The notes under the pieces were generated by a model. That model worked only from the letters and a program-made list of their open reading frames with translations, ran no database searches and was not told the origin of the DNA. Positions 45,702 through 50,887 of a stretch of DNA of 50,887 nt are shown piece by piece. The stretch's first letter is position 1; the number at the start of each line of letters is the position of its first letter. The position numbers and the translations under genes are program-made. The stretch lies in contig JAHHTN010000005.1 in assembly GCA_020024645.1 (NCBI GenBank), forward strand, positions 1-50,887, in the 5' to 3' direction. The DNA comes from Faecalimonas sp. GTDB lineage: Bacteria; Bacillota; Clostridia; Lachnospirales; Lachnospiraceae.

Positions 45702-47819
45702 TTGGCTGGAAGAGAATATCCATTAGAGAGAACAAGAAACATTGGTATTATGGCACATATTGATGCTGGTAAGACTACAACTACAGAACGTATTCTTTAC
45801 TATACTGGTGTTAACCATAAAATTGGTGATACTCATGAAGGTACTGCTACAATGGACTGGATGGCTCAGGAGCAGGAAAGAGGTATCACAATCACTTCAG
45901 CTGCTACAACTTGTCATTGGACATTGCAAGAAAATTGCAAACCTAAAGCGGGTGCTTTAGAACATCGTATCAATATCATTGATACTCCAGGGCACGTTGA
46001 CTTTACTGTAGAAGTTGAACGTTCACTCCGTGTACTTGATGGTGCAGTAGGTGTATTCTGTGCTAAAGGTGGAGTTGAACCACAGTCAGAAAACGTATGG
46101 CGTCAAGCTGACACATACAATGTACCAAGAATGGCTTTCATCAACAAAATGGACATTTTAGGTGCAAACTTCTATGGAGCAGTAGAACAAATTAAAACAA
46201 GATTAGGTAAAAATGCAATTTGCATTCAGTTACCAATCGGAAAAGAAGATGAATTCCAAGGAATCATCGACTTATTTGAAATGAAAGCATACATCTACAA
46301 TGATGATAAGGGTGATGATATTTCTATTACAGATATCCCTGAAGATATGAAAGATGATGCTGAATTATATCGTACAGAATTAGTAGAAAAAATCTGTGAA
46401 TTAGACGATGACTTAATGATGGAATACTTAGAAGGAGAGGAACCATCAACAGAAGCATTAAAAGCAGCTTTAAGAAAAGGTACATGTGAATGTACAGCAG
46501 TTCCTGTATGCTGTGGTACTGCTTATAGAAATAAAGGTGTACAGAAACTTCTTGATGCAGTTATCGAATTTATGCCTTCACCAGTTGACGTTCCTGCTAT
46601 TCAGGGTGTTGACGAAGATGGAAATGATGTTGTAAGAGAATCTTCTGACGAAGGTCCTTTCTCAGCATTAGTATTTAAAATTATGACTGACCCATTCGTA
46701 GGTAAGTTAGCATACTTCAGAGTTTACTCTGGAACAATGAATTCAGGTTCTTACGTATTAAATGCAACAAAAGGCAAAAAGGAACGTGTTGGACGTATCT
46801 TACAGATGCATGCAAATAAGAGAGAGGAACTTGATAAAGTATATTCAGGAGATATCGCTGCTGCAATCGGATTTAAATTCTCTACAACTGGAGATACAAT
46901 CTGTGACGAACAGCATCCAGTAATCCTTGAATCTATGGAATTCCCAGAACCAGTTATTGAGTTAGCTATTGAACCAAAAACAAAAGCATCTCAAGGTAAA
47001 CTTGGTGAATCCTTAGCAAAACTTGCAGAAGAAGATCCTACTTTCCGTGCTCACACAGATCAGGAAACAGGTCAGACAATCATTGCTGGTATGGGTGAAC
47101 TTCACCTTGAAATTATCGTAGATAGACTTCTTCGTGAATTTAAGGTAGAAGCTAATGTAGGTGCACCTCAGGTTGCTTACAAAGAATCATTTACAAAAGC
47201 AGTTGATGTTGATAGTAAATATGCAAAACAATCAGGTGGACGTGGACAGTACGGACACTGTAAAGTTAAATTTGAACCAACAGACGTTAATGGTGAAGAA
47301 ACATTCTTCTTTGAATCTACAGTAGTAGGTGGAGCTATTCCAAAAGAATACATTCCAAAAGTAGGAGAAGGTATTGAAGAAGCTATGAAGTCTGGTATGC
47401 TTGGTGGCTTCCCAGTTGTAGGTATTAAAGCAACAGTTTATGATGGTTCTTACCATGAAGTCGATTCAAGTGAAATGGCGTTCCACATTGCAGGTTCTTT
47501 AGCATTTAAAGATGCTATGGCAAAAGCAGCTCCAGTACTTCTTGAGCCAATCATGAAAGTGGAAGTAACAATGCCAGAAGAATACATGGGAGATGTTATT
47601 GGTGATATCAACTCTCGTCGTGGACGTATCGAAGGTATGGACGATTTAGGCGGTGGAAAAATCGTACGTGCGTACGTTCCATTATCAGAAATGTTTGGAT
47701 ACTCTACAGACTTACGTTCAAGAACACAGGGACGTGGTAACTACTCAATGTTCTTTGAAAAATATGAGCCAGTTCCAAAGAACGTACAGGAAAAAGTATT
47801 AGCAAACAAAGAAAAATAG
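45702..47819 (+). CDS. fusA: Elongation factor G
   Basis: 705 residues from TTG 45702 behind ATAGGAGGAA. G-domain motifs are complete: AHIDAGKTTTTERILYYTG (~18-36), RGITITSAAT switch I, DTPGHVDFT (~92-100), NKMDI (~146-150). Domains II to V follow, including GMGELHLEIIVDRL and GRGQYGHCKVKF. EF-G catalyses translocation and, with RRF, ribosome recycling. It starts 17 bases after rpsG in the usual str order. The tail is of the standard fusA type rather than tet(M)-like protection proteins. Confidence 0.97.
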   Translation: MAGREYPLERTRNIGIMAHIDAGKTTTTERILYYTGVNHKIGDTHEGTATMDWMAQEQERGITITSAATTCHWTLQENCKPKAGALEHRINIIDTPGHVDFTVEVERSLRVLDGAVGVFCAKGGVEPQSENVWRQADTYNVPRMAFINKMDILGANFYGAVEQIKTRLGKNAICIQLPIGKEDEFQGIIDLFEMKAYIYNDDKGDDISITDIPEDMKDDAELYRTELVEKICELDDDLMMEYLEGEEPSTEALKAALRKGTCECTAVPVCCGTAYRNKGVQKLLDAVIEFMPSPVDVPAIQGVDEDGNDVVRESSDEGPFSALVFKIMTDPFVGKLAYFRVYSGTMNSGSYVLNATKGKKERVGRILQMHANKREELDKVYSGDIAAAIGFKFSTTGDTICDEQHPVILESMEFPEPVIELAIEPKTKASQGKLGESLAKLAEEDPTFRAHTDQETGQTIIAGMGELHLEIIVDRLLREFKVEANVGAPQVAYKESFTKAVDVDSKYAKQSGGRGQYGHCKVKFEPTDVNGEETFFFESTVVGGAIPKEYIPKVGEGIEEAMKSGMLGGFPVVGIKATVYDGSYHEVDSSEMAFHIAGSLAFKDAMAKAAPVLLEPIMKVEVTMPEEYMGDVIGDINSRRGRIEGMDDLGGGKIVRAYVPLSEMFGYSTDLRSRTQGRGNYSMFFEKYEPVPKNVQEKVLANKEK

Positions 47820-47859
47820 GAAAACTATCGTTTTAACCTATGAAAAACAATAAAAACAC

Positions 47860-47888
47860 TTGAAAATCTGTATGATTTGAAATATAAT
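47860..47888 (+). promoter_or_regulatory. Separate promoter of tuf
   Basis: TTGAAA (47860-47865), 17-base spacer, TATAAT (47883-47888), in the 147-base gap after fusA. No terminator is visible before it, so tuf may be read both from the str operon and from here. Confidence 0.82.
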
Positions 47889-47921
47889 CAGAGATAACCG
47901 AGTAAACAATTAAAAACAATA

Positions 47922-47941
47922 CGCCCCTGTTATAAGGGGCG
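47922..47941 (+). other. GC-rich hairpin in the tuf leader
   Basis: CGCCCCT pairs perfectly with AGGGGCG around GTTATA, nine bases before AAGGAGG. It has no T-run, so it is a leader structure, perhaps protecting the 5' end or affecting initiation. Confidence 0.6.
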
Positions 47942-47966
47942 ATAGAATTAAGGAGGATTATTCAAA

Positions 47967-49160
47967 ATGGCTAAAGCTAAATTTGAAAGAAGTAAACCAC
48001 ATTGTAATATTGGTACAATCGGACACGTTGACCATGGTAAAACAACAACAACAGCTGCTATTACTAAAGTATTAGCTGAAAGAGTTGAAGGTAACACAAA
48101 AGTAGATTTCGAGAACATCGATAAAGCTCCAGAAGAAAGAGAACGTGGTATCACAATCTCTACAGCACACGTTGAGTACGAAACAGAAAAACGTCACTAC
48201 GCTCACGTTGACTGCCCAGGTCATGCTGACTACGTTAAAAACATGATCACAGGTGCTGCTCAGATGGACGGTGCTATCCTTGTAGTTGCTGCTACTGACG
48301 GTGTTATGGCTCAGACAAGAGAACATATCTTACTTTCTCGTCAGGTAGGTGTTCCTTACATCGTAGTATTCATGAATAAATGTGATATGGTAGACGATGA
48401 AGAATTATTAGAATTAGTAGAAATGGAAATTCGTGAATTATTAGACGAATATGAATTCCCAGGAGATGATACTCCAATCGTTCAGGGATCTGCTCTTAAA
48501 GCACTTGAAGATCCAAACGGAGAATGGGGAGATAAAATCATGGAACTTATGGAAGCAGTTGATAGCTACATTCCAGATCCAGAACGTGATACAGACAAAC
48601 CATTCTTAATGCCAGTAGAAGACGTATTCTCAATCACAGGACGTGGTACAGTTGCAACAGGTAGAGTTGAACGTGGTACACTTCACGTATCTGATGAAGT
48701 TGAAATCGTTGGTATCAAAGAAGAAACACGTAAAGTTGTAGTAACAGGTATCGAAATGTTCCGTAAACTTCTTGATGAAGCTCAGGCTGGTGATAATATC
48801 GGTGCATTACTTCGTGGTGTTCAGAGAACAGAAATCGAAAGAGGACAGGTTCTTGTTAAACCAGGTAGTGTTACATGTCACACAAAATTCACAGCTCAGG
48901 TTTACGTATTAACAAAAGATGAAGGTGGACGTCATACACCATTCTTCAACAACTACAGACCACAGTTCTACTTCAGAACAACTGACGTAACAGGCGTTTG
49001 CCACTTACCAGAAGGTACAGAAATGTGTATGCCTGGAGATAACGTAGAAATGTCAATCGAACTTATTCACCCAGTAGCTATGGAACAGGGATTACGTTTC
49101 GCTATTCGTGAAGGTGGACGTACAGTAGGTTCAGGACGTGTTGCTACAATTATTGAATAA
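47967..49160 (+). CDS. tuf: Elongation factor Tu
   Basis: 397 residues. MAKAKFERSKPHCNIGTIGH, GHVDHGKTTTT (P-loop, ~19-29), RERGITI switch I, DCPGHADY (~81-88) and NKCDM (~136-140) are intact; domains II and III follow, ending GRTVGSGRVATIIE. EF-Tu delivers aminoacyl-tRNA to the ribosome. The kirromycin-contacting interface residues look ordinary. Strong site AAGGAGG. One copy is present here; Clostridia often have a second elsewhere. Confidence 0.98.
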   Translation: MAKAKFERSKPHCNIGTIGHVDHGKTTTTAAITKVLAERVEGNTKVDFENIDKAPEERERGITISTAHVEYETEKRHYAHVDCPGHADYVKNMITGAAQMDGAILVVAATDGVMAQTREHILLSRQVGVPYIVVFMNKCDMVDDEELLELVEMEIRELLDEYEFPGDDTPIVQGSALKALEDPNGEWGDKIMELMEAVDSYIPDPERDTDKPFLMPVEDVFSITGRGTVATGRVERGTLHVSDEVEIVGIKEETRKVVVTGIEMFRKLLDEAQAGDNIGALLRGVQRTEIERGQVLVKPGSVTCHTKFTAQVYVLTKDEGGRHTPFFNNYRPQFYFRTTDVTGVCHLPEGTEMCMPGDNVEMSIELIHPVAMEQGLRFAIREGGRTVGSGRVATIIE

Positions 49161-49182
49161 TTAATAGCGCATATAAATTTGA

Positions 49183-49207
49183 GGGATTGCTTAGGCAATC
49201 CCTTTTT
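49183..49207. terminator. Bidirectional terminator between tuf and the LysR gene
   Basis: GGGATTGC / GCAATCCC with a TTAG loop and T-run; the minus-strand LysR gene stops at 49206. Confidence 0.9.
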
Positions 49208-50096
49208 ATGTTGTTCCATATTTTTTCAATTCTTCAAAAATTTTCTCATATTCTGTTGAAAAGACACTATCCTTATTCCAAAGAAATGTAAAATCGTGTT
49301 TTATCATAAAATCAGATAAAGGGATTTGCATTAAAGTTCCCTTTGAAATTTCTTCTTCTACAGCAGCCTTATATAAAAAAGAAATACCACAGTCATGGCG
49401 GAGGAGATTTACAATTGTGTGGATATTTTCCACTTCTACAATATGTTCAAAATCATTAATCGACATATTTTTCATAGCAAGAGCTTTTGTTAAAATTGCT
49501 CTTGTACCGGAACCTTGTTCTCTTATAATTAATCGTTCAGAAGTCAAATCAGTAAGTGTATGTACTGGATTTTGAAAATTATGTTTTGTGGAAGTGACTG
49601 CGATGTATTCTTCGGTTGTGTAAATACGAGTATTATAATTATCGGGTTTAAAATAGCCTTCCACAATAGCAAAGTCAATACTACCTTCGTAAAGAGAACG
49701 AAGAAGAGCCTGCGTATTCCCATAACGAATATGAAAATCTGTGTTTTCATGAGATTTAATAAGTTTTATTAAGGCGGGAACAAGGCTGTATTCTCCTATA
49801 GTCATTGTTACACCGAAGGTTAGAATATTTTTTCCCACTAGGCTTTCTTGCATTCTTTTTTTTAACGTATTTTCATCATTTCGCATTGTTTCTAAAGCAG
49901 AACGCAAAATTTCACCGGCTGTGGTAAGAATAAGTCGTTTTTTGTCACGTATAAATAACGGGGAATTATATTTTTTTTCTAAATATTTAATATGTTGCGA
50001 AACAGCAGGTTGGGTGAGATTAAGCGATTCCCCAGCATGAGTAAAATTCATATATTCACATACCTTTAAAAAAGTTTCCATTCTAAAATCAAGCAT
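49206..50096 (-). CDS. LysR-type transcriptional regulator
   Basis: 296 residues from ATG 50096, behind GGAGG on the minus strand; a longer in-frame start at 50108 would overlap that site. The N-terminal winged helix (~1-60, FLKVCEYMNFTHAGESLNLTQPAVSQ across ~8-33, HIKYLEKKYNSPLFIRDKKR) is followed by a two-lobe effector domain (~90-290) with LTFGVTMTIGEYSLVPALIKL and GSGTRAILTKAL, the latter typical of CysL/CbbR-like members. It is divergent from a flavoprotein gene with a palindrome between them, so it probably controls that gene and itself. Effector unknown. Confidence 0.93.
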   Translation of the reverse strand: MLDFRMETFLKVCEYMNFTHAGESLNLTQPAVSQHIKYLEKKYNSPLFIRDKKRLILTTAGEILRSALETMRNDENTLKKRMQESLVGKNILTFGVTMTIGEYSLVPALIKLIKSHENTDFHIRYGNTQALLRSLYEGSIDFAIVEGYFKPDNYNTRIYTTEEYIAVTSTKHNFQNPVHTLTDLTSERLIIREQGSGTRAILTKALAMKNMSINDFEHIVEVENIHTIVNLLRHDCGISFLYKAAVEEEISKGTLMQIPLSDFMIKHDFTFLWNKDSVFSTEYEKIFEELKKYGTT

Positions 50097-50124
50097 AATT
50101 TCCTCCAAATAAATTTTATAGAAA

Positions 50125-50147
50125 TATCATAATAAATATTTATGATA
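50125..50147. promoter_or_regulatory. LysR-type operator palindrome
   Basis: TATCATAA-N7-TTATGATA, perfect 8-bp arms, holds the T-N11-A arrangement usual for LysR sites. It lies in the 147-base divergent gap, upstream of the flavoprotein promoter and near the regulator start, suiting autorepression and activation. Confidence 0.72.
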
Positions 50148-50164
50148 ATATCAATATTTATAAT

Positions 50165-50193
50165 TTTACAAAATGGATATATACGATTATAGT
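50165..50193 (+). promoter_or_regulatory. Promoter of the thioredoxin-reductase-like gene
   Basis: TTTACA (50165-50170), 17-base spacer, TATAGT (50188-50193). The palindrome centre is about 30 bases upstream of the -35, a normal activator position. Confidence 0.68.
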
Positions 50194-50243
50194 ATTAACT
50201 AAAGAAGCATATTAAGTTTAAATAAATGAAAAAGGAGAAGATC

Positions 50244-50887
50244 ATGATGTATGATGTAGTGATTATCGGTGCAGGACCAGCAGGAATTAGTGCAGGAATT
50301 TATGCAATTAGCAGAGGAAAAAAGGTCTTAATGATAGAAAAAAATATGGTGGGAGGTTTGATTGGAAAAGTGTCTACAGTTACTCATTATGCGGGAATTG
50401 TGTCAGACGAAACTGGCATTAGTTTTGCAGAAAGATTAAAAAAGCAAGCAAAAAATGCAGGAATTGATATTATATATGATGAGGTGAAACGTGTTGAACT
50501 TCAAGGAAAGACGAAAAAAATCTATACAGATGATAAAGTGTTCTCGGCTAAAAAAGTTGTTTTAGCAAATGGAACACGACCAAGAAAACTAGGAATTACA
50601 GGAGAAGCAAAACTTTCCGGAAAAGGTATGGGAATGAATGCCCAAAAAGATGGGGAAAAATATAAAGGAAAAAATATTTATGTTGTAGGAGGAGCAGATG
50701 GAGCAATAAAAGAGGCATTGTATCTTTCACAATATGCAGAGCAAGTAACTATTATACATTTTGAAAAATCATTAAGTTGTATTAGTGAATTTAAGGAAAA
50801 ACTTGGAAAGATTCCAAATATAGTGGTGCACTTAGAGACAAGACTTCATGGTGTATATGGTGTAGATAAAGTGGAATTATTAGAAAT
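50244..50887 (+). CDS. Thioredoxin-reductase-like FAD/NAD(P) oxidoreductase lacking the redox CxxC (3' end outside window)
   Basis: 214 codons are present from ATG 50244, set by AAAGGAG at 50231-50237. GAGPAG at 9-14 is the FAD-binding Rossmann motif, GGLIGKVSTVTHYAG follows as in thioredoxin reductases, VLANGTRPRKLGI is the second FAD contact, and VVGGADGAIKEALYL (~146-160) the NAD(P)-binding motif. Where thioredoxin reductase has CATC before DG, this protein reads NAQK (132-135), so both redox cysteines are lost. It should not reduce thioredoxin by the usual route; a ferredoxin/flavodoxin or other acceptor is possible. Expression is probably set by the divergent LysR protein. Confidence 0.88.
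   Translation, partial: MMYDVVIIGAGPAGISAGIYAISRGKKVLMIEKNMVGGLIGKVSTVTHYAGIVSDETGISFAERLKKQAKNAGIDIIYDEVKRVELQGKTKKIYTDDKVFSAKKVVLANGTRPRKLGITGEAKLSGKGMGMNAQKDGEKYKGKNIYVVGGADGAIKEALYLSQYAEQVTIIHFEKSLSCISEFKEKLGKIPNIVVHLETRLHGVYGVDKVELLE

Noticed and set aside
45702..47819. Ribosomal protection resistance gene instead of fusA
   Set aside because: Position in the str operon, length and motifs are those of ordinary EF-G.

Overview
The window looks like a chromosome segment of a low-GC, Gram-positive anaerobe of the class Clostridia, most likely Lachnospiraceae. This is inferred from AAGGAGG-type ribosome sites, the Firmicutes-type L10 leader, a Spo0A-type DNA-binding domain, DUF3793 and DUF2325 genes, clostridial regulator types and multidomain wall proteins with FIVAR modules. 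No rRNA, tRNA, CRISPR array, insertion sequence or prophage is visible.

Layout. (1) 1-9.4 kb holds three wall-anchored surface proteins sharing an unusual PVKTGD sorting signal: a partial one, a LamG/clan-A-like glycosidase and a beta-helix/FN3 protein. A membrane phospholipase-D-family gene and a small membrane protein lie among them. (2) 9.4-28.8 kb is the rpmG-secE-nusG-rplK-rplA / rplJ-rplL / rpoB-rpoC backbone. It is interrupted by a convergent Na+/alanine symporter gene and by a complete oligopeptide ABC operon, oppABCDF. (3) 28.9-44.4 kb is a long accessory stretch between rpoC and the str operon: purine permease, DUF1275 protein, a DtxR-like metalloregulator, DegV, a Fur-boxed operon (two-His mini membrane protein, heterodimeric ABC exporter-type pair, lipoprotein), DUF3793/DUF2325, an M24 aminopeptidase, an orphan Spo0A DNA-binding-domain protein, and a YesM/YesN-type two-component system with its own sugar-binding lipoprotein. 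(4) 44.4-49.2 kb is the str operon rpsL-rpsG-fusA plus tuf. (5) The right edge has a LysR regulator divergent from a thioredoxin-reductase-like flavoprotein that lacks the redox cysteines.

Regulation is unusually readable. There are many sigma-A promoters with 17-bp spacers, two 23S L1-stalk mimics before rplK and rplA, an L10 leader with attenuator, an ArgR-like box array before oppA, a near-consensus Fur box, a direct-repeat operator before DUF3793, a candidate structured RNA between rpsL and rpsG, and a LysR palindrome.

The best candidate for something undescribed is the Fur-boxed operon at 33.1-37.3 kb. A 67-residue membrane protein with an H-x13-H pair typical of transmembrane b-heme sites is translationally coupled to an exporter-fold ABC pair. 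This suggests a heme or iron-complex handling system, within a neighbourhood rich in iron-type regulatory signals. All functional calls rest on reading motifs by eye; no database search was run.
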